From the NCBI GenBank assembly GCA_017619905.1, contig JAFZRK010000179.1, positions 1 to 12,946 of the forward strand: 12,946 nt of DNA. The letters run 5' to 3'. The position numbers and the translations under genes were made by a program. The DNA is from Bacillota bacterium (GTDB lineage: Bacteria > Bacillota > Clostridia > Peptostreptococcales > Anaerovoracaceae). A model generated the notes under the pieces. The model was not told the origin of the DNA and did no database searches. It saw only the letters and a list, made by a program, of their open reading frames with translations. Every line of letters starts with the position of its first letter. The stretch's first letter is position 1. This document shows positions 5,471 through 12,430 of the stretch, one piece after another.

Positions 5471-6391
5471 ATGTCAGATAAGAAGAAACTGTTCGATACG
5501 AAAAAGGTCCGCCTGGGCATAGCGCCGATAGGCTGGTGCAACGATGACATGCCGGAGCTCGGTGCGGAGAATACGTTCAAGCAGACGGTCAGCGAGATGG
5601 CTCTGGCCGGATTTACCGGCTGCGAGATAGGCAACAAGTACCCGTCGGATCCCGCGGAGCTTAAACGTCAGCTTGACCTTCGCGGCATGAGGATAGCCAG
5701 CAGGTGGTTTTCTTCATTCCTGCTTACAAAGCCTTACGAAGAGGTTGAAAAAGAGTTCGTAAAGGAACTGGAGTTCCTTGCGGCCGTAGGCGCGGACCGC
5801 ATAAACGTAAGTGAGCAGAGTTATTCCATACAGGGAAAGACGGATGTTCCTATCCTTTCCGGAGGACATAAACATATAATGGACGACGCGGAATGGGACA
5901 GGTTCTGCGACGGTCTGAGCAAGCTGGGAAGGGTGGCTCTTGCGCATGGATTCAAGCTTTGCTTTCACCATCACATGGGCACCGTTGTACAGACTGCGGA
6001 AGAGACCGACAGGATGATGGCAAACACCGATCCAGAGGCAGTGTTCCTCTGCTACGACACAGGGCACTTTACCTTTGCCGGTGAGGATCCCCTTGCAATG
6101 CTTAAGAAATATGTAGACAGGGTAGGCCACGTGCATCTTAAGGACATGAGGCTCCCTGTGGTAGAGCAGGCAAGGAAGAACAACTGGAGCTTCCTAACAG
6201 CGGTAAGGAACGGCGCATTTACCGTCCCCGGCGACGGCGGCGTGGATTTCGATCCGGTATTCGAAGTGCTGTCCAAAGCCGGGTATTCCGGATGGCTTCT
6301 TGTCGAGGCCGAACAGGATCCCGCCAAGGCGGATCCTCTGGAATACGCCATTAAGGCCAGAAAGTACATAGCGGAGCACACAGGGCTCTGA
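5471..6391 (+). CDS. iolE: myo-Inosose-2 dehydratase IolE
   Basis: This enzyme dehydrates 2-keto-myo-inositol to 3D-(3,5/4)-trihydroxycyclohexane-1,2-dione, the second pathway step, in the cytoplasm with a divalent metal. The 306-residue product is a xylose-isomerase-like TIM barrel of normal IolE length. Recognisable strands and ligand motifs in order: GIAPIGWCNDD at 16-26, GCEIGNKYP at 50-58, CFHHHMGT at 164-171, CYDTGHF at 194-200, HVHLKD at 220-225, PGDGGVDF at 253-260 and VEAEQDP at 278-284. The ATG at 5471 has AAGGAG 9 nt upstream. It leads the iolEBDG operon directly behind a near-consensus promoter and is divergent from deoR. The combination with iolB, iolD and iolG makes the assignment secure. 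Confidence 0.95.
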   Translation: MSDKKKLFDTKKVRLGIAPIGWCNDDMPELGAENTFKQTVSEMALAGFTGCEIGNKYPSDPAELKRQLDLRGMRIASRWFSSFLLTKPYEEVEKEFVKELEFLAAVGADRINVSEQSYSIQGKTDVPILSGGHKHIMDDAEWDRFCDGLSKLGRVALAHGFKLCFHHHMGTVVQTAEETDRMMANTDPEAVFLCYDTGHFTFAGEDPLAMLKKYVDRVGHVHLKDMRLPVVEQARKNNWSFLTAVRNGAFTVPGDGGVDFDPVFEVLSKAGYSGWLLVEAEQDPAKADPLEYAIKARKYIAEHTGL

Positions 6392-6415
6392 CGCATCGGA
6401 AACAGGAGGTCCCAA

Positions 6416-7216
6416 ATGACTTACATGAACAGGAACGCCGAGCTTAAGCGAGGCTATAACGTCTACATAGACGCCTCGGCGGGCGATCAAGGCACGCAGA
6501 TGGACGTAGGTCTTCTTGTAATGGAAGAAGGCGACCGTTTCGTAATAGAAGAGCCCGAAAAGGAGTGCGCGGTACTGTTGTTCGAGGGCAATGTAACATA
6601 TTGCTGGGATGGACGCGTATGCGAAGCCGAAAGGCCGGACTGCTTCCGTTACGAGGCATACTGCCTGCTGGCGCCGCGAAGGATGCATGTCGAGATAGTC
6701 GCTCACGCACACAGCGAGCTCTACATCCAGAAAACGGTAAACGACAGGGATTATAAGGCTGTAATGTTTACTCCCGATAAGGTCCAGACCCAGCATGCCG
6801 GAGCAAACGGCGAGTTGATGGGCTGCATGAAGAGGGAGATAAAGACCTTCTTTGACTACGACAACGCCCCGTTTTCCAACATGGTGCTCGGAGAGGTCCT
6901 CAGCTATCCCGGAAAATGGTCCAGCTATCCTCCCCATTATCATCCGCAGCCGGAAGTCTATTTCTACAGATTCGACTATCCCAAGGGATTCGGCGCAGGT
7001 TTTGCCAACGGAGAGATATATAAAACAGAACATAACGGCATGAGCATAATAAGGGAGGGCTTCCATTCGCAGGTGACTGCTCCGGGTTATGCCATGTGCT
7101 ATTCCTGGGGCATACGCCATCTGGACGGAGATCCCTGGCTCAAGACCAGGATAGACGATCCGGATCACGAATGGCTCTGGAAGAATGATGCCAACGATCA
7201 CATATTCAAAGGCTAA
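6416..7216 (+). CDS. iolB: 5-Deoxy-glucuronate isomerase IolB
   Basis: IolB converts 5-deoxy-D-glucuronate, released by IolD, to 2-deoxy-5-keto-D-gluconate, the substrate of IolC. The product has 266 residues and is a double cupin of the KduI/IolB type. The metal site is visible in the second half as HYHPQPE (H174, H176, E180), followed by the family-typical YFYRF..PKGFGAGF block at 182-195 and EGFHSQVTAPGYAMCYSWGIRH at 214-235. A perfect AGGAGGT lies 5 nt before the ATG. It sits 24 bp after iolE and 11 bp before iolD, clearly cotranscribed. Confidence 0.93.
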   Translation: MTYMNRNAELKRGYNVYIDASAGDQGTQMDVGLLVMEEGDRFVIEEPEKECAVLLFEGNVTYCWDGRVCEAERPDCFRYEAYCLLAPRRMHVEIVAHAHSELYIQKTVNDRDYKAVMFTPDKVQTQHAGANGELMGCMKREIKTFFDYDNAPFSNMVLGEVLSYPGKWSSYPPHYHPQPEVYFYRFDYPKGFGAGFANGEIYKTEHNGMSIIREGFHSQVTAPGYAMCYSWGIRHLDGDPWLKTRIDDPDHEWLWKNDANDHIFKG

Positions 7217-7227
7217 GGAGGTAATGC

Positions 7228-9153
7228 ATGAAGACCGTAAGACTGACCATGGCTCAGGCCCTGGTAAGATTTCTGGAGAATCAGTACATAGCCTACGACG
7301 GAAAGGAGCACCGCTTCGTTGAAGGTGTGATAATGCTTCCCGGACACGGCAACGTGGTAGGTCTGGGACAGGCTCTTGCGCAGGAGGCGCACGGACTTAA
7401 GGTCTGGCAGGGCAAGAACGAGCAGGGCATGGCTCATACCGCTGTCGCCTTTGCAAGGCAGATGAAGCGCAAGAAGATAATCGCGGTCACCAGTTCCGTA
7501 GGGCCCGGCGCCGCAAACATGGTCACGGCGGCAGCCACCGCTACAGCCAACAACATACCGGTGCTTATACTGCCCGGCGACGTGTATGCGTGCCGTCAGC
7601 CGGACCCGGTGCTGCAGCAGGTTGAGCAGATCCACGATCTTTCGCTCTCTACCAACGACGCGTTCCGTCCGGTATGCCGCTACTGGGACCGTATAGTAAG
7701 GCCCGAGCAGCTGATGAGCGCCATGATAAGCGCCATGAGAGTCCTGACAGACCCGGCGAACACGGGGGCCGTATGCATAGCCATGCCGCAGGACGTGGAA
7801 GGCGAAGCTTACGACTACCCGGAGAACTTCTTCAGAAAGAGAGTGCACAGGCTTGCCAGAAGGCTGCCGGAACCGGAGGCGGTCGCCGAGGCTGCGGAAG
7901 TTATCAAGGCTGCGAAGAAGCCTGTAATGATATGCGGCGGGGGAGTGCGCTACAGCGAGGCTCACGAAGAGTTCAGAGAGTTTGCGGAAAAGACAGGCAT
8001 CCCCTTCGGCGAGACCCAGGCGGGCAAGAGCGCCGTCGTATGGGACCATTGCCTTAACCTCGGCGGCATAGGTGTTACCGGATGCTCGGCCGCCAACGAG
8101 ATAGCAAAGGAAGCCGATGTGATCATAGGCGTCGGAACAAGATATACGGACTTCACAACTTCTTCCAAGTGGCTGTTTAAGGACTGCGCTAAATTCGTAA
8201 ACATAAATGTTTCCGAGTTTCAGGCGGTCAAGATGGATGCCGCTGTGCCTGTAGTTGCGGACGCCAAGAGGGCTCTTCCGGCACTGCTTAAGGCTCTGGA
8301 CGGCTACAAGGCGCCGTATAAGGGAGAGATAGAAGCCGCAAGGGGCCGCTGGAAGAAGGAGCTTGCAAGGCTGGACGGCATAACCTTCGGACCGGACTAT
8401 GTGCCGGAAGTAAACGATGCCAACGCGAAGTCCGCGTTCAAGTTTGCGGAGGACATGGGAGCGGATCTTACCCAGACTGCTGTCCTTGGCGTCATAAACG
8501 AGTGCATAGACCCCGAGGACGTCGTAATAGGCGCTTCCGGATCGCTGCCCGGAGACATGCAGCGCATGTGGAGGCCCAAGGCCGTCGATACATATCACAT
8601 GGAGTACGGTTATTCCTGCATGGGTTACGAAGTGTCCGGAGCTCTGGGCGTAAAGTACGCTGTCCCGGATCACGACGTATATGCCATGGCAGGCGACGGA
8701 AGCTTCATAATGCTGCATTCTGAGATGCTTACCGCGCTTCAGGAGCATAAGAAGATAAACATCTGTCTGTTCAACAACGCAAGCTTCGGCTGCATCAACA
8801 ACCTGCAGGTGGGTCACGGCAACGATACGCTCTGCACGGAGCTGAGGTTCCGCGGAGAAGACGGAGCGCACTCCGGAAAGTTCATGCCTGTGGACTTCGC
8901 AAAGATAGCGGAGGGCTACGGCTGCAAGGGATACACCATCCGTACGCTGGACGAGCTTCGCGCGGCGATAGCGGAAGCCAAGAACATAGAAGGCGTACCG
9001 GTGCTCTTCGACATACGTGTTCTGCCTAAGTCCATGACCGAGGGCTACGGCTCATGGTGGAGGGTAGGCGACACCGAGGTGAGCGAGAACCCAAGGAACA
9101 CCGCCGCCTACAAGGATCATCTGGATCACGTCAAGGATGCGCTCAAGTTCTGA
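7228..9153 (+). CDS. iolD: 3D-(3,5/4)-trihydroxycyclohexane-1,2-dione hydrolase IolD (ThDP enzyme)
   Basis: IolD cleaves the cyclic diketone hydrolytically to 5-deoxy-glucuronate, using thiamine diphosphate. The 641-residue length and three-domain acetolactate-synthase-like layout are typical. The N-terminal domain has the cofactor-activating glutamate in NEQGMAH (E65), after GHGNVVGLG (39-47), a hallmark of IolD. The C-terminal domain has the ThDP-Mg motif GDG at 489-491 with NN at 516-517. The middle domain carries the CGGGVRYS turn. AAGGAGG precedes the ATG, and the gap to iolB is only 11 bp. Acetolactate synthase is the only real alternative; the pathway neighbours and the GHGNV block exclude it in practice. 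Confidence 0.95.
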   Translation: MKTVRLTMAQALVRFLENQYIAYDGKEHRFVEGVIMLPGHGNVVGLGQALAQEAHGLKVWQGKNEQGMAHTAVAFARQMKRKKIIAVTSSVGPGAANMVTAAATATANNIPVLILPGDVYACRQPDPVLQQVEQIHDLSLSTNDAFRPVCRYWDRIVRPEQLMSAMISAMRVLTDPANTGAVCIAMPQDVEGEAYDYPENFFRKRVHRLARRLPEPEAVAEAAEVIKAAKKPVMICGGGVRYSEAHEEFREFAEKTGIPFGETQAGKSAVVWDHCLNLGGIGVTGCSAANEIAKEADVIIGVGTRYTDFTTSSKWLFKDCAKFVNINVSEFQAVKMDAAVPVVADAKRALPALLKALDGYKAPYKGEIEAARGRWKKELARLDGITFGPDYVPEVNDANAKSAFKFAEDMGADLTQTAVLGVINECIDPEDVVIGASGSLPGDMQRMWRPKAVDTYHMEYGYSCMGYEVSGALGVKYAVPDHDVYAMAGDGSFIMLHSEMLTALQEHKKINICLFNNASFGCINNLQVGHGNDTLCTELRFRGEDGAHSGKFMPVDFAKIAEGYGCKGYTIRTLDELRAAIAEAKNIEGVPVLFDIRVLPKSMTEGYGSWWRVGDTEVSENPRNTAAYKDHLDHVKDALKF

Positions 9154-9198
9154 TCGCGCTAAAAGATAAAGACCAACACACCACAAGGAGGCAATAAA

Positions 9199-10236
9199 TT
9201 GGATAAGGTTCTTAAGATAGGAATAGTTGGATGCGGAGCCATAGGCAAGGATCACTGCCGCCGCATAATCGATACGGTCCCCGGAGCTACAGTCGTCGCT
9301 GTAAGCGACTACGTGCCGGCCGCCGCTGACGATCTGGCCGCGAAGTACGGCATCCGTTCGTTCGGAAACGACTGCAAGGGCATGATAGCGGATCCCGAAG
9401 TGGAAGCCGTTCTAATCACATCGATCGATCCGACTCACCACGATTACGTAATGGAGACACTGAAGTACGAGAAATGGTGCTTCTGCGAAAAGCCGCTCTC
9501 CCAGAACGCCAAAGACTGCGAGGACATAATCAACAGGGAGCTGGAGATAGGAAAGCGCATGGTGCAGGTAGGATTCATGCGCCGCTACGACCGCGGCTAC
9601 GCGGAGATGAAGCGCATAATCGACTCCGGCGAGATAGGCGCGCCGCTTCTGATCAAGGCCTGCCACAGGAACGTGTCCCAGGGCCCCGGCTTTAAGACCG
9701 AGAACGGCATAACCAATGTGGCCATACACGAGCTGGACATCTGCCGCTGGCTGCTGGGCGACGAGTACGAAGACGCCCAGTGCGTCCGCGTCCGTCAGAG
9801 CGCGAACTCCAATAAGGGTTACGACAACCCGCAGGTGGTGCTTCTCCGCACGAAGAAGGGCTGCTTCATAGATGTGGAAGTACAGGTGGCCGACGGTTAC
9901 GGCTACGACATCCAGTGCGAGGTCGTATGTGAGAACGGCACCGTTAAGCTTCCGGATCCCTACGCCGTGGTGCGCAGGAACAGGCCGGCCGGCTGGGACA
10001 GCGTTGCTCCCGCAGAATGCATGCCAATAATGACGGACTGGAAGGAACGCTTCATAGAGGCCTACGACATAGAGATGATAAAGTGGGTGGAATCCATACA
10101 TGCCGGAAAGCTTACAGGACCTTCGTCCTGGGACGGCTACGTTGCCTGCGTAGCGGGAGACGCTCTCAATGCCTCCAGAGGAACGTCGCAGTTCTTTAAG
10201 GTCGAGACCATGGAAAAGCCGGAACTGTACAAATAA
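9199..10236 (+). CDS. iolG: Inositol 2-dehydrogenase IolG (Gfo/Idh/MocA family), TTG start
   Basis: IolG oxidises myo-inositol to 2-keto-myo-inositol with NAD+, the entry step of the pathway. The 345-residue protein has the Rossmann motif GCGAIG at 11-16, the catalytic-lysine motif CEKPL at 96-100 (K98), the family block VQVGFMRRYD at 122-131, HRN at 156-158, and HELDICRWLL at 177-186 with the catalytic histidine H177. Compared from memory with Bacillus IolG, the residue four before that histidine is Asn (N173) instead of Asp. This may affect substrate choice or rate. Initiation is at TTG (9199-9201), placed by an ideal AAGGAGG at 9185-9191; no ATG or GTG nearby fits. It ends the operon, 45 bp after iolD and about 40 bp before a terminator. 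A scyllo-inositol or related inositol dehydrogenase is the main alternative. Confidence 0.93.
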   Translation: MDKVLKIGIVGCGAIGKDHCRRIIDTVPGATVVAVSDYVPAAADDLAAKYGIRSFGNDCKGMIADPEVEAVLITSIDPTHHDYVMETLKYEKWCFCEKPLSQNAKDCEDIINRELEIGKRMVQVGFMRRYDRGYAEMKRIIDSGEIGAPLLIKACHRNVSQGPGFKTENGITNVAIHELDICRWLLGDEYEDAQCVRVRQSANSNKGYDNPQVVLLRTKKGCFIDVEVQVADGYGYDIQCEVVCENGTVKLPDPYAVVRRNRPAGWDSVAPAECMPIMTDWKERFIEAYDIEMIKWVESIHAGKLTGPSSWDGYVACVAGDALNASRGTSQFFKVETMEKPELYK

Positions 10237-10276
10237 ACAGCGGCTGAGAATCTGAAAAGAGAATACGAACCATACG

Positions 10277-10304
10277 AAGGACGCCCGTCGAGGACGTCCT
10301 TTTT
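10277..10304 (+). terminator. Terminator of iolEBDG
   Basis: The arms AAGGACG (10277-10283) and CGTCCTT (10295-10301) form a perfect 7-bp stem with an 11-nt loop, followed by TTTTTGTG. It lies 40 bp after the iolG stop and separates the inositol operon from the transporter operon. Confidence 0.85.
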
Positions 10305-10341
10305 GTGTCGGAAAGTTCCGTAATAACCATCATCAAGCCAA

Positions 10342-10370
10342 AAATTTGCGTAAATTTGCGTAAATTACGC
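10342..10370. repeat. Tandem AAATTTGCGT x2 running into palindrome GCGTAA-a-TTACGC
   Basis: AAATTTGCGT occurs twice head to tail (10342-10351 and 10352-10361). The second copy runs into the perfect 13-base palindrome GCGTAAATTACGC (10358-10370). A further CGCAAA at 10379-10384 is inverted to the TTTGCG of the first copies. This looks like a cluster of protein-binding sites about 140 bp upstream of the transporter promoter. Confidence 0.5.
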
Positions 10371-10419
10371 TTTATTAGCGCAAAACTATGCGCAGACATA
10401 AAGCGTGCTTTGCTGCCTG

Positions 10420-10505
10420 AAAACGCCAAAACCTTACATTTTGACGGTACAAAATGTCGTATTTAGTAGATTATTCCATAAAACGCATGTTCTTTTTGGC
10501 GTTTT
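10420..10505. repeat. Long-range 12-bp inverted repeat AAAACGCCAAAA / TTTTGGCGTTTT
   Basis: The arms at 10420-10431 and 10494-10505 are perfect inverted copies 62 bp apart. The right arm ends two bases before the -35 box of the transporter promoter. The arms could be paired operator sites for a looping repressor. They lie upstream of the predicted transcript, so an RNA role is unlikely unless an earlier start exists. Confidence 0.5.
10436..10457. promoter_or_regulatory. Operator-like inverted repeat ACATTTTG-N6-CAAAATGT
   Basis: An 8-bp perfect inverted repeat with a 6-bp centre (ACGGTA) covers 22 bp, the typical size of a dimeric regulator site. It lies about 50 bp upstream of the -35 box, a position that suits an activator. 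The regulator is unknown and no gene for it is adjacent. Confidence 0.5.
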
Positions 10506-10507
10506 TG

Positions 10508-10535
10508 TTGACGCGTTACGCCAGTATGTTATAAT
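10508..10535 (+). promoter_or_regulatory. Promoter of ABC transporter operon
   Basis: -35 TTGACG (10508-10513), 16-bp spacer, -10 TATAAT (10530-10535, perfect). The expected start is near 10542, with a leader of about 44 nt. A GGCGT/ACGCC inverted pair (10498-10502 and 10518-10522) straddles the -35 box. An AGTTAA similar to the iol half-sites lies at about 10543-10548. Confidence 0.8.
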
Positions 10536-10585
10536 TAAAACGAGTTAAATGAACGGATACGTTTTCGTTAGAAAGGAGACAAGAC

Positions 10586-12412
10586 GTGAAATCCAGCAAA
10601 CCGCGTCATCCCCTCACAAAGACCAGGCTTAAGAACCAGATCCTCAGCGTTATAAAGAACCCGTTCAATATCGTTGTAGCGATCAGTCTCATCATCCTGT
10701 TCTGCCTGATAGTGATCCCTCTTCTTCAGATGATCGCTTCCACGTTCACCGTGGCGAAAGGCGAGCTGCGCCGCATCCCCGGCGCCAAGGTCGGTGACTT
10801 TACTCTCTACTATTGGAAGTACCTGCTTACAGGCACGATGTCCAGCGCCACGCTGTGGATCCCGCTTAAGCATTCCGTCATCATAGCGTTCTTCACCGTG
10901 CTTGTCAGTGTTCCGCTGGGAAGCGTTCTGGGCTGGCTGGTCGCAAGATCTGACATTCCCTGCAAGAAGCTTCTGGGAATGCTGGTGGTCATCCCTTACA
11001 TGATCCCATCCTGGTGCAAGTCGCTGTCGTGGCTGGCGGTATTCCGGAACAGCACGTCAGGTTCCTCGGGCTTTCTGGAGGGCCTGGGTCTGCACATTCC
11101 GGACTGGCTGGCTTACGGCCCCGTGGCCATAGTCCTCTGCATGTCGCTGCACTACTACGCTTTCTCGTACATCCATGTGCAGTCGGCTCTGCGCTCCATA
11201 AACTCCGAGCTGGAGGAGATGGGCGAGATCTGCGGTGCCACAAAACCTCAGATACTTAAGTCGATAACGATACCGCTCGTACTTCCGAGCGTTCTATCCG
11301 CTATAGTAATGACACTCAGCAAGTCGATAGGCACCTACGGCGTAGCCGCCAACCTGGGCAACCGCATAGGCTACTTTACACTTGCCACAAAGATGAAGAA
11401 CTTCATCAACGGCAGCCCGCAGAACGTTGGATTTGCCATGAGCATCATCCTGATCGCTCTGGCTGCCCTGATCATCTTCGCGAACCAGCGCATCGTCGGT
11501 GTCCGCAAGAGCTACGCTACGATAGGAGGCAAGGGCGGACGTACCAACCCGATGCGTCTCGGAAAGGCGAGGGTGCCGCTTCTCATATTCGTAAGCCTGT
11601 TCCTTGTCTTCGCAATGGTAATGCCCATGTTCGTACTGGTAATGGAAACGTTCCAGATCAACACCGGTGCAGGCTACGCGGCGTCCAACCTTACGCTGTA
11701 CAACTGGATAGGTGCGGATTCGGAGCTGGCTCCTTACTATACGAGCTATGTGGGAATATTCCACAATCCTGAATTCGGAAAGGCCGTCTGGAACACGATA
11801 AGACTTACTGTAATAGCTTCGATAATCACTGCTCTTTGCGGACAGTTCCTCGGATACATAACCACGAGAGGCCGCGGCAAGTGGTTCGGCGGACTTACCG
11901 AGCAGCTGGTATTCATACCTTATTTGATGAGCGGCATAGCGTTCTCGTCCATGTACGTCGCCATGTTCAGCCAGCCGAGGCTTGGCGGTCTCATCCCGAC
12001 GTTGTACGGAACATTCACGCTGATAGTCCTTACCAGCGTCGTGAAGCACTTCCCGTTCGCCAGCAGGTCCGGAACCGCCAACATGATGCAGATAGCAGTG
12101 GAACTGGAGGAGGCCGCGGAGATAAACGGCGCGGGATTCGGGAGGAAGCTCTCCAGAATAGTCCTTCCGCTTGCCAAGAACGGATTCATTTCCGGATTCA
12201 TGCTGACGTTCATAAGCATAGCCAAGGAACTGGATCTGATAATAATAATGATGGATAAGCGCACCACTACGATGTCGTACCTGGCGTTCACTTACTCACA
12301 GGACGGAATGAACCAGATGGCGGATGCCATCTCGGTATGCGTGCTGCTGTTCATACTCGTTTGCTACATAGTGGCTAACCGCTTCGGAGCCGATATCGGC
12401 AAGTCCTGGTAA
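10586..12412 (+). CDS. Fused double-domain ABC transporter permease (FbpB/AfuB type)
   Basis: This inner-membrane protein forms the whole translocation pore of an importer. Its 608 residues hold two binding-protein-dependent permease domains in one chain. The first spans about 25-305 and the second about 328-600, joined by a short glycine-rich linker (GGKGGR near 314-319). Each half carries the cytoplasmic EAA loop that docks on the ATPase: EEMGEICGA near 210-218 and EEAAEINGA near 508-516. Around a dozen hydrophobic segments are visible. The GTG at 10586 follows AAAGGAG with a 7-nt gap. The ATPase gene starts 18 bp downstream. Fused permeases of this kind belong to the iron(III)/thiamine/hexose-phosphate group (FbpB, ThiP, AfuB). 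Substrate cannot be read from a permease; ferric iron, a sugar phosphate or an inositol derivative are all possible. No binding-protein gene is in the window. Confidence 0.92.
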   Translation: MKSSKPRHPLTKTRLKNQILSVIKNPFNIVVAISLIILFCLIVIPLLQMIASTFTVAKGELRRIPGAKVGDFTLYYWKYLLTGTMSSATLWIPLKHSVIIAFFTVLVSVPLGSVLGWLVARSDIPCKKLLGMLVVIPYMIPSWCKSLSWLAVFRNSTSGSSGFLEGLGLHIPDWLAYGPVAIVLCMSLHYYAFSYIHVQSALRSINSELEEMGEICGATKPQILKSITIPLVLPSVLSAIVMTLSKSIGTYGVAANLGNRIGYFTLATKMKNFINGSPQNVGFAMSIILIALAALIIFANQRIVGVRKSYATIGGKGGRTNPMRLGKARVPLLIFVSLFLVFAMVMPMFVLVMETFQINTGAGYAASNLTLYNWIGADSELAPYYTSYVGIFHNPEFGKAVWNTIRLTVIASIITALCGQFLGYITTRGRGKWFGGLTEQLVFIPYLMSGIAFSSMYVAMFSQPRLGGLIPTLYGTFTLIVLTSVVKHFPFASRSGTANMMQIAVELEEAAEINGAGFGRKLSRIVLPLAKNGFISGFMLTFISIAKELDLIIIMMDKRTTTMSYLAFTYSQDGMNQMADAISVCVLLFILVCYIVANRFGADIGKSW

Positions 12413-12430
12413 TCATAAGGAAGGTGCAAG

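Larger units (their letters stand above)
10237..10585. other. 349-bp intergenic region with nested inverted repeats
   Basis: No gene is supported here on either strand. The order is: the iol terminator (10277-10304), a tandem 10-mer and palindrome block (10342-10370), an inverted repeat at 10436-10457 enclosed by a longer-range inverted pair (10420-10431 with 10494-10505), and the transporter promoter (10508-10535). The AT content is higher than in the flanking genes, as expected for a control region. Confidence 0.75.

Noticed and set aside
6194..7201. 335-codon open frame on the minus strand opposite iolE/iolB
   Set aside because: It covers two well-supported genes in antisense and has no family features.
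7213..8871. 552-codon open frame on the minus strand opposite iolD
   Set aside because: It is antisense to a gene with clear ThDP motifs, shows no recognisable domain, and its composition (Tyr, His, Arg and Val rich) is that of a mirrored reading frame. It has no convincing ribosome site.
10342..10370. CRISPR-like array
   Set aside because: Only two 10-bp copies with no spacers; better explained as regulator binding sites.
10542..10585. Riboswitch in the leader of the transporter operon
   Set aside because: With the start predicted near 10542 the leader is only about 44 nt and holds just a weak AACG/CGTT hairpin, too short for a known riboswitch class.
11294..12049. 251-codon open frame on the minus strand opposite the permease gene
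   Set aside because: Low-hydrophobicity shadow of a clear membrane protein; no motif or ribosome site.
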